This document shows, in pieces, positions 23,662 through 34,100 of a stretch of DNA of 64,000 bases (positions are counted from its first letter, which is position 1; each line of letters starts with the position of its first letter). The notes below the pieces were generated by a model. That model ran no database searches. It had not been told where the DNA came from and was given only the letters and a program-made list of their open reading frames with translations. Source of the stretch: Rhizoclosmatium globosum (taxonomy: Eukaryota > Chytridiomycota > Chytridiomycetes > Chytridiales > Chytriomycetaceae); assembly GCA_002104985.1 (NCBI GenBank), contig MCGO01000015.1, positions 372,001 to 436,000 on the forward strand. The letters run 5' to 3'. The position numbers and the translations under genes are program-made.

Positions 23662-24140
23662 TCGTTTGTGGAAGAGTACTTAGAGGAGAGTGTGCTTCAG
23701 CAGTCTTCTTTTACGTGGATGTGTCTTGGAGCCACTGTTTCAAAGGTGGCTCTTGGTGGAGTGCTGGCCTTGATGCGGCGGCACGACACAAAGACACATC
23801 CCTTGAAGACACTTTTGTACTCCTTTTCTTTTCATTTCCATCGTTCAAAACAGAATATAAAAAGGTTATGGATCATATTTAAGGAAAAGGTTGAGACACG
23901 AGATGCTTACCGATTTGGGAAATGAAGAGAGAAGCTTGAGGGCGAGAGTTTTTGAGCGACAAGACACAATTGAAAGCGGTCAAATAATATTACTATCTTT
24001 AAAGGAACGTAGAGTATAGCACTTGATTGTGTTATGGAAGGACTGCCATTGAGTCGACTGCGCAGGCAGCCAATCCCAAAATCATTTTTACAGATTGACA
24101 AAAATGGCTTCATAAGCGGGACGCCCCACTTTACAATGTC
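23662..24140. other. intergenic with U6 upstream region, copy B
   Basis: About 480 bases. The last part (24058-24120) matches the region before U6 copy A, including 'gattgacaaaaatggcttcataagcg'. The first part is the upstream region of kinase copy 6. Nothing else was recognised. Confidence 0.5.
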
Positions 24141-24176
24141 CACACTTGGCTTCGGCCTTGCTGTGTGACACATATG

Positions 24177-24207
<31 letters not shown>

Positions 24208-24271
24208 GGCTCCCTGTGTAAGGATGACACGCATATCTTGAGTGGATGCCGGTTCGCCGGTAATATTTTTT
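24141..24271 (+). ncRNA. U6: U6 spliceosomal snRNA, copy B
   Basis: Same core as copy A, now on +: 5' GGC-TTCG-GCC hairpin, GGAACGATACAGAGAAG, ATTAGCATGG, GGATGACACGC, 3' CCGG-TTCG-CCGG hairpin and a T-run at 24266-24271 as terminator. The RNA region looks identical to copy A by eye. The upstream 15-20 bases differ. The two copies form an inverted repeat about 12 kb apart. Confidence 0.95.
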
Positions 24272-24492
24272 GCGTTCTTCGCATCATCAATGTCTGTCCA
24301 GTGTATACTGCTGTACTTGTTGAAGTTGTCTCTGCTACGGTTGGTGGTGGTCCTTCGCCTATCTCAATGATCGAAGATGAACCAACCACAAGTTCCCTCC
24401 ATTGCCATTTATGAAGAATTCTGTTTGCAAACTATACGCCCAGAGTACTTAACTATCTTTTGGTTTATTCTTTTAACATAACTGTCTGAAAA

Positions 24493-27400
24493 ATGGCACG
24501 CAACATCACTGCCAGTACAATCAGTACAAGCGATCCTTTCCAAGGCATCGATATGAATGCCTACAGTGATGTTGATTTTCGTGCCGAGACGTACTTGAAC
24601 GGAATCTCGCAAAGCTGCCAGAAGATGGCGTCAGGGCCTACAGAGCCACGTAACCTTCCCAACTTCGATACAGTCACGAAGCCTCACACTTCTATCCCAT
24701 CAGATTAAAAGACGCGAAAGATGCCGCTGCAAAAGACCTCCAACGCAACGTGCACAAAAACTATAGCGAGTTTGTCCTGATTTCAAAAGAGATTTCAAGT
24801 CTAGAAGGAGACGTGTTGTTGCTTCGTGGACTTTTGGATGATCTCTCAGCTGTAAATAACGGCTATAAGATGGATCAGGCGAATACATCTGGTGAGTAAA
24901 CGAGGATTCTTGGTGGGAATTGGTATTTGACAGGGCTTGCAGATGAAAACCTCAAAGAACAAGATGACCAAGAAGCTTCGAACGTGGTGAAACGATCTTT
25001 GAATGCTTTAACGTCTCAGGAATTGCAGGAGCAGCAACGAGTTGCGATGGAGAACTTGTATGAACAGATTGAAGGACTGAAGGTTCATACCCTCCTTCAC
25101 CCGTCACCCGATCAAACTAAATCACCCTCTCTAGAAACTCCTTCCAATTTCTAAGTCGCGTTACATTGTCCGCGACGGAGCAGACACACGCGTCTCAGAA
25201 ATCAATCCATCAAGCTACAAACAGAAACAACAAGTGTTTATGTACGTTCTCAACGACACGTTGCTCGTTGTCATCAAGAAAAAGAATATCCTGAATGGAA
25301 AGACGAAGCTTGTCATTGAAAAGTGTTTTCGGTTGGTGGAAATGGCTGTGATTGATATGAAGGACTCGTCGGGTATGCGCTTGTTCGTTTTGTAGAAGTT
25401 TGATGAATTTACTCGAGTTTCGCAGAGATTACGAATGCGTTCAAGGTTATGAGCCATCCTGATGTATTTGTGTATCGGACGGAAACTTGGGAGGAGAAGA
25501 GGTCGTTACTTGCGACCATCAAACGCGTGTCGGATGAAATTATTGGTCAGAAGAAGAAGGACAAAGAGGCAGCACAGAAACCAGTTCCAAGTGAGTATTA
25601 TTTTGATGACTGAACGCCAAATCAGTTAGCTAACTTTCGTCTTTACTAGAAATCGCGGTAAAATCTTGTCAGAAACGTAATTAGTTGACTAACACTATCA
25701 GTTAGGCTCCAGACACAACACCCAAAGTCGAGATCGACACTACGTCACCAAAAGGTGGCCAACTGGCCTCCCCGAAACGAGACGATCTCAGTCAAGCCGA
25801 TATAAAATGGATCACTGAACTCTCCTACGATCTCGACGTCTTAATTGCTCACCGCGAGTTTGAAACCGCTGTGACTGAAATCTTGAGAGGTACATTCCGA
25901 AAACCCCGTTTTCACATTTGCAGTCGCATAACACAAAACAAAGCTCGAGACATGTTTGCAAACTACCCTGACACGAAAATCAAGTACCAATTCGAGCGGC
26001 AAGACATTGAAGACCGTGTTGACGTTCTCGCGAGTTACATTTGTCGTGACTTGGCGAACCCAATTGCGTCCAAGACGCAGATCCAGGATAACATTGATCG
26101 ATTGATTTTACTCGGATTAGGGAACCAGGCGCGGAATATCTTTTTGGAGTCGAGGAGCGATATTATTCATCATCGGATTAAGTTGAGTTCATTTTTTTTT
26201 TTTGTGGATTTGAGGCGTGTGGCTTTTTTGCTGAGTGACGTGAGTTTAGGTTGGTGAAGTTTGATGGTGATGTGGCTGATTACGTGAATGATCTGTCTAT
26301 GGTTGTGTTTCGACTGATTCGTAGTACTTGTGATTGGTATAACGTGTCATTTAAGGAGACGACGATGGCTTCTGGTATGATCCAACGTTTTTGCTCCATC
26401 ACCGACTAACGCGTGACAAACAGGCTTTCTAAATGGGTTCGTCGCGAGATTGAAAACTTTGGTGACATTATCCGTCGTCAAGTCTTTGAATCGCATAAAA
26501 AGTTTTCTGTGATTGCTGAATGCTTGGATCATTGTTTGCATCACTGTGAAATGGTATTCCATTCCCTTAATTCTTTCAAGTCACACTCACGTAATTACTC
26601 TGTGTTCCAGCTGCGCGATATTGGCCTTGAACTCACGTTCGTTTTGAACCAGCTCTTCCATCATGACTAGTAGCTGCATTGAAGAGTATCGACGTCGAGG
26701 AAAGGACAACATCATTCGATTTATTGATGAGGACTCGTTCACTGTGGTTGAGTGTGCCGAAAACGATTTGATCAAAAGTGGCGATATTTGTGAGTTCTCG
26801 TTTAGTTGTTCGACGTGGTATTTATACCTCTCAGTGGCCACCGGGCTTGACGCAAATTCGAATGTATCAGTCAGTGTTTTGCAGTTATATGAGTTGTTGA
26901 TGGACTTTGGAGCCGACATGGGATTGATTATGTCTATTTCGGTGGGTGCATATACTTACATCAATCCTATTTCTCCTAATATCCACGTTTTATAGCTCTA
27001 CGCTAAAATTGTTTGGTGCCTGACCGACTTTTTCTCGTCATACCTCATTCGTATTATGGATGTTTTTGAGAAAAAGTGGACCAACAAGCAGTACTACGTC
27101 ATGATAACGAATTGCGGATTGTGATTGATAATATGATGCCTCAAGTCGCGTCTCAACTTGCCGTGAGTTTTGTCTTACGCATCTTGCTGTTATAACTCCT
27201 TTTAATCAGCAAAGATTCGATCGATCCATTCCGGAACTCGATGAACATCGCGGCAGATTGAGAGGTAAAGTTGAACTCAACGGATCTAAAATTACTTAAA
27301 CGTTGAAATAGGATTGGTGAACGCGATGCAGAATAATTTCGTCAAGTTGAAGGTCAAGAATGTTATTCAGAATGTGTTTAGTCTTCAGGCGGTTGATTAT

Positions 27401-28050
27401 TCCAGCGTGAGTTATATTCATCTTTGGTTATCGACTGATTGACTATTTAAAGACGGCGTCTATTCTTGAGAATGCAAAACCAACTGATAACGTTATTCTG
27501 GTGAGTCTCTGTCCTCTTGAGAATTAATATCTGACGAAACCTCTCAGTTCCTGTCTGACATGAACGATATGCTGCGCGACGCTGAAAACTCTGCAGCATT
27601 CCGCAAAATCTTGATTGATATTATCCATGGTGTATTCACAGCCATGAACGAAGGTTTCATTTGTTCCTCTCATTAATTCTTGCTAACTCCGCATACAGCA
27701 AGCCATTGGGAAAATGAACGGGGTCCACTCCGCTTCGGTTTCTGTGGAGTTCAGCAACTTGTCCTTGACATCCACTTTGCTTGCACGTCGCAGAACCGTT
27801 TGTGAATTCCTCCGCGAATGAGTTGGCCAACAAAGTATGTGAACGCGCATTGAGGACATATTTCACTCAGAATACCAAAATCCGTGCAACATTGAAGGTG
27901 TGTAGTCTTTTCTAAATTGCCTAGTCTGATTCTTTTGCTGGCAGACGGGAGAGTGGTATGACAGACGCGTTCAAGAAGAGACAAGACACTGGAACTTCCC
28001 CTTTTTGACCATGAATGAGTTGGCTGCTGGTACGAATCAGTGGATGTGAA
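24493..28050 (+). CDS. EXO84: exocyst complex component EXO84
   Basis: EXO84 is a subunit of the octameric exocyst that tethers secretory vesicles at the plasma membrane. The N-terminus has DVDFRAETYLNGISQ followed by NVHKNYSEFVLISKEISS and a helical stretch, the family's coiled-coil entry. A PH-like region follows (about 25155-25540: YIVRDGADTRVSEI, NDTLLVVIKKKN, FKVMSHPDVFVYRTE). Then comes the CorEx-type C-terminal part beginning WITELSYDLDVLIAHREFE with DIEDRVDVLASYI and IDRLILLGLGNQARNIFLES. At least ten short introns are seen. Frame changes occur near 24690 and 27795. The end is TMNELAAGTNQWM (stop 28048-28050). SEC8, another exocyst subunit, lies 3.1 kb downstream on the same strand. 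Confidence 0.87.
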
Positions 28051-28089
28051 TAAAAATCCCATCCATAATTTATTATACAAAGAGGGAAA

Positions 28090-29059
28090 TTAATCATCAT
28101 AATCATCCTCCTCCATCTTCATTGATTGATTCGCGCCCATAAAGAGAGTCTGCTGTTGCATCATTGGTTGCTGCTGTCCAAACATGTTGGTTTGAGGTCC
28201 ACCACCACCAGCACCACCCATCATAGCCATGAACGAGTTTGGATCATTGTTCATGCTCATATTCATATTTGCCATTGGCATCATGGGGTTAAACGCGTTT
28301 GGTGCAGGTTGGTTTCCAAATAGGAAAGGCGCGGGAATAGGTGCACCGCCGAAACCCATGGGCATTTGAGGTTGGAATTGTTGAAACTGCTGTTGTGGTT
28401 GGAATGCAGGCATTGATGTTGAAGACGATAGCGCTGCTGGAATAATGGGTGGTTTGGGCCGTTCTTCAAGGTTTGGTTTCTGTATCGCGTCAAGTTAGCT
28501 GCTCTGTGTACGCAATTCCGGGCTCACCTTAGGCAAGATTTGAAAGTTGACACCAGTGAGAGTATTTCGCTCTGGAGGAAGCCTCAGTCCAATCTTTTCT
28601 TGGATGAGAGGGAGAGGGGCAATGTTTTTGAGTCAGCGATAGATTGAAGGGTCTGTCCAGCAAGTTAGCCCTGAGATGCCCAGTAAGTCCTAATTAAACC
28701 ACGCACTTCTTTTGAAGGAACGCCCGTGAAGGAGTGAGTCAGCTTCCCCTCGACGGCCAGCCTCACATCGTCGACATCAACCTCTGATCTTCCCGCGTGT
28801 TCCGCAAACAACTGCGCATCGCCGACGACATCGAGCGTGTACCCTGTTCCACCTATTAGTCAACGACTTAGGGTTAGCAGCGACCAGGGACTCAACGGTG
28901 GACAAAGTCGAGCAGCTGCGGAAGGACCTGTGGCTGGAAGTCGTCCACGCCCATCGCCTGCATCATCAGCGAAACTAGTTTGGCGTTGCGCGGAAGCTCG
29001 AGCGGCTCTTGGTGGCCCGCGTGCTGGTTGCCGAGGGGCACTGGTGGGACCTGCGTCAT
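28090..29059 (-). CDS. TAF9: TFIID/SAGA subunit TAF9
   Basis: TAF9 is a histone-fold subunit of TFIID and SAGA that pairs with TAF6. The first exon (from 29059) carries PRNAKLVSLMMQAMGVDDFQ and PQLLDFVHR. It is spliced to YTLDVVGDAQLFAEHAG and VDVDDVRLAVEGK, the histone fold. After another intron (about 28652-28710) come LPLSLIQEKIGLRLPPER and TLTGVNFQILPKP, the conserved TAF9 region. The C-terminus is a low-complexity Gln/Met/Pro/Asn tail ending MKMEEDDYDD. Introns are short. The start codon is only 21 bases from the divergent start of the next gene, so the 5' UTRs must overlap or be extremely short. Confidence 0.88.
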
Positions 29060-29080
29060 TATTCAATAAACTAAAAAAGA

Positions 29081-29415
29081 ATGGTCGAAATAACTCCAAC
29101 GGATTCACACGAATCTTCCACGTTCGAGGCCTCTCTTCCAAAGGGTTCAGACTCTTTTACCGTTGCGCTCAAGGGAAACCAGACAACGGGCTATGCCTGG
29201 GAACTCGTGCTTCCACTGCCAACTGGCATTGAAGCGACAGGCGATCAATACTCCACAGACCAGCATGACACACCCATGGTTGGAGTTCCAGGCCTCCATC
29301 GCTTCTCTTTCAAGAAAGGAGCCGATTCGCCACTTTCGTTCCCCTCAACTTCCAATACAAACGCTCTTGGGAACCTGATCCAATCAAAACCCTGCAAGTT
29401 CGAGTCACTGCTTAA
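29081..29415 (+). CDS. chagasin-like (I42) cysteine-peptidase inhibitor, copy 1
   Basis: Small single-domain protein with the three inhibitory loops of the chagasin/ICP family, which block papain-type cysteine peptidases: loop L4 as GNQTTGYAWEL (NxTTG), loop L2 region as GVPGLHRFSFK, and loop L6 as YKRSWEP. There is no signal peptide, so it should be cytosolic. The frame moves by one base near 29330-29345, after which the ending reads NFQYKRSWEPDPIKTLQVRV and stops at 29415. It is the first of four tandem copies and divergent from TAF9 with a 21-base gap. Confidence 0.72.
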
Positions 29416-29515
29416 GTTCCTTTGTTTAATGTTCTTTACCGAGGCTATCTCGGCCGCGTCAATAAAGAGAATTCATCAATGGGCTTATCGCAGCCTCACA
29501 ATGAAACAATAAATC

Positions 29516-29893
29516 ATGCTCGAAATCACCGTCCCAGATACAACGAAACCTGTTGACGCTACAGTTCCCAAAGCCACTAAAGAGTTCGCGGTAGTCCTAA
29601 AAGGCAATGAAACCACAGGATACGTCTGGGAGCTGGGCCCAAATCCTCTACCAACAGGGATCAAAGCTACTGGAGACAAATATAAAGTGGATCTTCATCC
29701 TGAAAAGCTTCCTGGTGTCGGTGGAAAACATACCTTCTCTTTCAAGTCTGGAAATGAAGTTATAGGGAAACGCGTCAGTCTCTGGTTTCACTACAAACGT
29801 TCTTGGGAGCCAGAACCTGTCAAAAAAGTTGAAGTTCGCGTCACTTTCAGTGCGACAGATGATACGAAGCGTGGTTTTCGTGAATTTTTCTAA
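29516..29893 (+). CDS. chagasin-like (I42) cysteine-peptidase inhibitor, copy 2
   Basis: Uninterrupted frame of about 125 residues. Loop L4 is GNETTGYVWELG, the GxGG loop is GVGGKHTFSFK, and loop L6 is YKRSWEP. It starts MLEITVPDTTKPVDATVPKA with no signal peptide. The C-terminus is slightly longer than in the other copies (TDDTKRGFREFF). All three loops keep the residues that contact the peptidase cleft in the family, so it should be active. Confidence 0.8.
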   Translation: MLEITVPDTTKPVDATVPKATKEFAVVLKGNETTGYVWELGPNPLPTGIKATGDKYKVDLHPEKLPGVGGKHTFSFKSGNEVIGKRVSLWFHYKRSWEPEPVKKVEVRVTFSATDDTKRGFREFF

Positions 29894-29914
29894 AAGTCAC
29901 ACAAATAAATAAAC

Positions 29915-29990
29915 GTCAAACTTCCTGTCAGTTTGACGGCAGAGAAGTGAACTCAGATGTCGTCATTTTGAGTTCAGATTATCATTTAAG
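29915..29990 (+). promoter_or_regulatory. conserved upstream block before inhibitor copy 3
   Basis: This block is shared with the region before copy 4 (30602-30680). It begins GTCAAACTTCCTGTCA and ends GATTATCAT with near-equal spacing. Within it GTCAAAC (29915-29921) and GTTTGAC (29931-29937) form a perfect 7-base inverted repeat with a 9-base spacer, a possible dimeric-factor site. It lies about 110 bases before the start codon. Confidence 0.55.
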
Positions 29991-30023
29991 GCGTCACCAA
30001 AATCATCTCCTAAAACACAAAAA

Positions 30024-30371
30024 ATGCCATTCGAAGTAGTGGTCCCAGACGATCAAACCTCGTTCGACGTGGCCTTGCCAAAGGGTGCTACAACATTTGT
30101 CGTGATCTTCAAGGGGAACTTAAGCACTGGATATGAATGGGCACTTGTGTCACAGCAACTGCCAAGTGGGTTCAAGCTTCTCAACCAGCTTTATAAACCA
30201 GATCCGCCACAGAACCCGCCTGTCATCGGCTCGGGTGGATCGTTCCGTTTTACTATCGCGACTTCTCCATCTTCTTTTGGTAAGAAGACTGAAATCTGGT
30301 TTCAGAACAAACGCGCCTCTGATCCTCAACCTGCCAAGAAAGTCAAAGTGGTTGTGTCTTGGAGTGCTTAG
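30024..30371 (+). CDS. chagasin-like (I42) inhibitor, copy 3 with altered L6 loop
   Basis: 115 codons in one frame, starting MPFEVVVPDDQTSFDVALPK. Loop L4 is GNLSTGYEWAL (Ser for the first Thr) and the GxGG loop is GSGGSFRFTI. Loop L6 reads QNKRASDPQP, so the tryptophan of the RPW-type loop kept in the other copies (RSW) is lost. The protein ends KVVVSWSA, like copy 4. Binding strength or peptidase preference may differ. No signal peptide. Confidence 0.8.
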   Translation: MPFEVVVPDDQTSFDVALPKGATTFVVIFKGNLSTGYEWALVSQQLPSGFKLLNQLYKPDPPQNPPVIGSGGSFRFTIATSPSSFGKKTEIWFQNKRASDPQPAKKVKVVVSWSA

Positions 30372-30601
30372 ACATCTTTTATAATTTTAATAGTGTTGAA
30401 GTGTTAATTGTCTGTTGTGAAACCAAAATAAACTTTTTGATGAGATGAATTGTGGAATTTACGAATGAACTTTGGGAATTATTGTCAACGCATAATTGGC
30501 GGTTTTCGCTGCAAATGATCTTGGGAATTAGAACATGTTCACACGTTGAAGTTGCCACCAGCTACAGCATATTTTCGTATATCTATCTTATTGAAGTAAG
30601 T

Positions 30602-30680
30602 GTCAAACTTCCTGTCAAGGTTGACAGGAGAACAGTTTACCATACCTGTCATTCCGAGTTTGATTATCATAAAAGCACCA
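30602..30680 (+). promoter_or_regulatory. conserved upstream block before inhibitor copy 4
   Basis: Matches 29915-29990. Here CCTGTCAA (30611-30618) and TTGACAGG (30621-30628) form a perfect 8-base inverted repeat with a 2-base spacer, and GATTATCAT recurs at 30662-30670. It lies about 128 bases before the start codon of copy 4. Confidence 0.55.
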
Positions 30681-30729
30681 TATTAGCGATATACCGCAAG
30701 GCATAAAAAACAGTCTCCCAAACCACAGA

Positions 30730-31080
30730 ATGACAGTCGAAGTAGTTGTCCCAGACAGCAAAACCCCTTTCAACACGACCCTACCAAAAGGAACTACTTC
30801 TTTCGTGGTGGTCTTCAAGGGGAACAAGACTACCGGGTATGACTGGGAACTAGTGCCACAACAACCCTTACCAAATGGATTCAAACTCGTCAACCAAATT
30901 TATAAACCTGACCCAGTCCAGAACCCGCCTGTTATGGGGGCGGGTGGAACCTATCGCTTTACTTTTACCACTTCTACAGCTCCTGTTGGTAAGACAGTCG
31001 AGTTCTTGTTTCAAAACAAGCGCTCTTGGGAAACTCACCCTGTCAAGAAAGCCAAGGTGGTTGTATCTTGGAGTGCTTGA
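30730..31080 (+). CDS. chagasin-like (I42) cysteine-peptidase inhibitor, copy 4
   Basis: 116 codons, one frame, starting MTVEVVVPDSKTPFNTTLPK. Loop L4 GNKTTGYDWEL, GxGG loop GAGGTYRFTF, loop L6 QNKRSWETHP, ending KVVVSWSA. It is closest to copy 3 over most of its length and in its upstream region, so copies 3 and 4 are the most recent duplication. It retains the tryptophan lost in copy 3. Presumed cytosolic. Confidence 0.82.
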   Translation: MTVEVVVPDSKTPFNTTLPKGTTSFVVVFKGNKTTGYDWELVPQQPLPNGFKLVNQIYKPDPVQNPPVMGAGGTYRFTFTTSTAPVGKTVEFLFQNKRSWETHPVKKAKVVVSWSA

Positions 31081-31181
31081 GTGGCGTGTTTTTATCAGTG
31101 TTAAGTCTTCTAACAGAAATACTTATTTCTTGAATATACCAATTTTTTATACACTGAGTTATCTTCAAATTAGAAGTAAAA

Positions 31182-34100
31182 ATGTTTTCAAAAGCACAAC
31201 GCGATGCACGCGAACGCGGCAGATTTCGGCGGGCTAGTGATGCCGTGCAGCGAGAAGCTGCATCGAATTCCGCAGACAGTGGGCTCGAGACCAAAGACAA
31301 AGAAAAGGAGAAAGAGAAGGAAATCACTCCTGTTCTTGAAGAGGAAGTCGTGGTCGCTGCTCCAGCTATTCCTCTCAAACAAAGAGTCATCTCCAAAGAC
31401 CATCTGGCTGCTCTTGAACCGAAAGATCCCCGCGATGCCTGTACGCTTCCTAAGGAGGTCACTTCTGTCATGGATGCTGTTCGTGTGAACTGGGATATGT
31501 TCTCAAATCCTCAGGTAAAATGGCTTCCGCTTTGACAGCTAGGCTAACAGATCCCCTAGTTTAATCCTGTCCCGCATGCCCTTTCTCTACTTGATAACTC
31601 TGTTAATGGACTCGATATTAAAAAGTTTTATGCGATGCATGAACGACTGGAACAAACGATGGACGTAATTGTGAATGGTTCGCGTTCATGGCATTCTGTC
31701 CACCGATTCATTAACTTCTACTCTAGACTACCACCAGGCATTCAACGATTCTATTCAAACGTTTAGTTCCGTCGTGGAAAATATTTCGGGTGCGTTTACT
31801 TTATGTCGTGATGCATTCTAAACTGACGGTAGATTCGCAAAAGCGCGTCTCTGAAATGAAGTCGGAGCTTGAATGGTGTAAAGAACTCCTTCAGAGTCGA
31901 AAGTTTGACGTGTTTCCTCTTTGGGTGAAGAGTATCCAATACAAAGAGATGATGCACATCCTCGACACTATGTAAGCCCCATCTACTTCCTTAAGCGCCA
32001 AAATTCATCACGCATCTCAGAGAAATGCTCCAAAAGGTGCCGGACAAGATTGAATCGCTTATTACAGGGAAATTCTTCTTTATGGCTGTCACAACACTGA
32101 TGTCGGCCATCGGAATACTTCATGCACCAGAATTCCAAGATATTGGAGCTTTGAGCAACATTCGAACTCATATGGTGGAAGTACAAGAGGTAAGCCAACT
32201 CCAGTCCCCCAGCGGGAGGCTAAACCCATTATCAAATAGACCCTCCACGAAACACTCATTGACGAGCTTCATAATCACATCTACTTGAAAAATCCGCACA
32301 GTCTTGATCGTATTGGCGTTACGTTGGATGACCTCAAGTCTCGAGAAGACTTGAACTGTTCCTTTCATGTAGGAAGCCACGACTTTGATTCACTCGAGTT
32401 TGAAAACCATGTAAGTGACCCCGATTCTGCTCATTTCCTTAAGGAGTTACTGATACATCCGATAGAAACTTATGGAAGACCTCGATGCGAATCCCGAGCA
32501 AGACTCATTTCGTTACATCAAAGTCCTCTTGGAGTGTTTGAATATGATTGGTCGACTACCAGAGGCAGTCGAGATTCTGAGAGATCGTTTGGCGGTGGAA
32601 TTTTATTATACGGTTGAACGGACAATTCAAGAGATCGACCAACAGTTCGTATTTTTCTTCTTCCATTCATATTCTTTGCTGACGTTGTTCGTAGGAGCAA
32701 ATCGCGCAACAACGTCGAAAAGAGACCTGCAGCCTCCACGAATTACTCGGCCCAAGACTTAGTCGGCTTGTCGGACCGTTTAGATGACGCATATGTGCTT
32801 CGGGATTTACTTTGCAGCTTGTATGAGAAGCTTGAAACAATTATCGTTGGACACGAGTATGTTCTGAAGCTGATTAATCTCAAGGTTCGATTTAAATTGC
32901 AATTGATGATGGCTAAAGATTGTTAATTCTTAGGTATATCAGGAGCAAATAGAATTGGATGGTAAGTTCAGTTGTGAAAGCAATCAACCAAACTGAGGCT
33001 GTTTGCAGTCTACTCAATTCATGAAGTTTGGGGAACCGTCCAAAATGAGGTATTATCAACATACCTCACATATGTTTCTCACATCGTTTGCAGGTCAAGT
33101 CTCTTTTATACGACTACCTGACACGAACATCTCGGACAACCGACTTTGAGTCTGCCATCGTTTCGATGAACGACATTTTGAAAGAGAAAAGATCGTCTCG
33201 TGGAAACAGAGACGATGCTCCAAAGGTATGAACTTACATATTTTCAAATTCAGTCATCTCATCGATTTAATATCCACTAGCAACTTTTTAAACTGTCTAC
33301 TGCCCCTAATCCCGCACTCACTGCAGAATATATGAAGCTCAAAGGCGTTCAAGAGATTATCAATATGTCGTCTGTCACTCTCAACGACGAATCGAGCTCG
33401 GCGGCGGCAACTGGAATCGTTGATAAATACGCTAACGTCGCAACAACTGGCCATAAGCTCTTAATCTCTCCAGATCCTTACAACGTATTGATTGCTTTCA
33501 AACCAACCATGAGCTTTGTACAGAAAATTGAAATGATGATTTCGCAAAAGTAAGTTGAAACTCACTGTGTGACATGTTAACCATATGCTTGCAGAGCTGG
33601 TCAATTCACAATCTTTCTGGATGACTTTATTCTAAGTGTGTTTCTGCCGTCGATGGAGGAGAGAGTGTTGGAATATTTCCATGAATTCGTGAATGGTATC
33701 ATTATCCTCCGTTTAAAATCACTCAACTGACGTTCTCATTTCAAAAGGCACAGAATCGTTCGTCACGGACACGAATCAAGACACAGCTCCGCTCCCGCTT
33801 ATCAAATCAGTCCTCGCTCTCACCGCACTCATCCAAGCCATGTGCAGAACGCTATTTATTATGCCCGTGCATCAGCTTGAATTCATCAAAATGATCGAAA
33901 TGGTGTTGGTCAAGTTTTATGAGAAGATTTTATCGCGATACCGCAGTTTGATGGCTGGAGAACAGTTACATGAAGACTATCAAGGAGTTGGAATAATTAG
34001 TGCTGGATGGGCGTGTGAAGATGAAGTTGTTCAACTGTTGTTGAAGAACACGTACTTTCTTCCCGGGGTGCGTGTCAATCTACTGATTGGACGATGCTAA

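Noticed and set aside
28837..29232. 131-codon frame on + overlapping the first TAF9 exon
   Set aside because: It is antisense to the TAF9 histone-fold exon and runs into inhibitor copy 1 out of frame; no motif.
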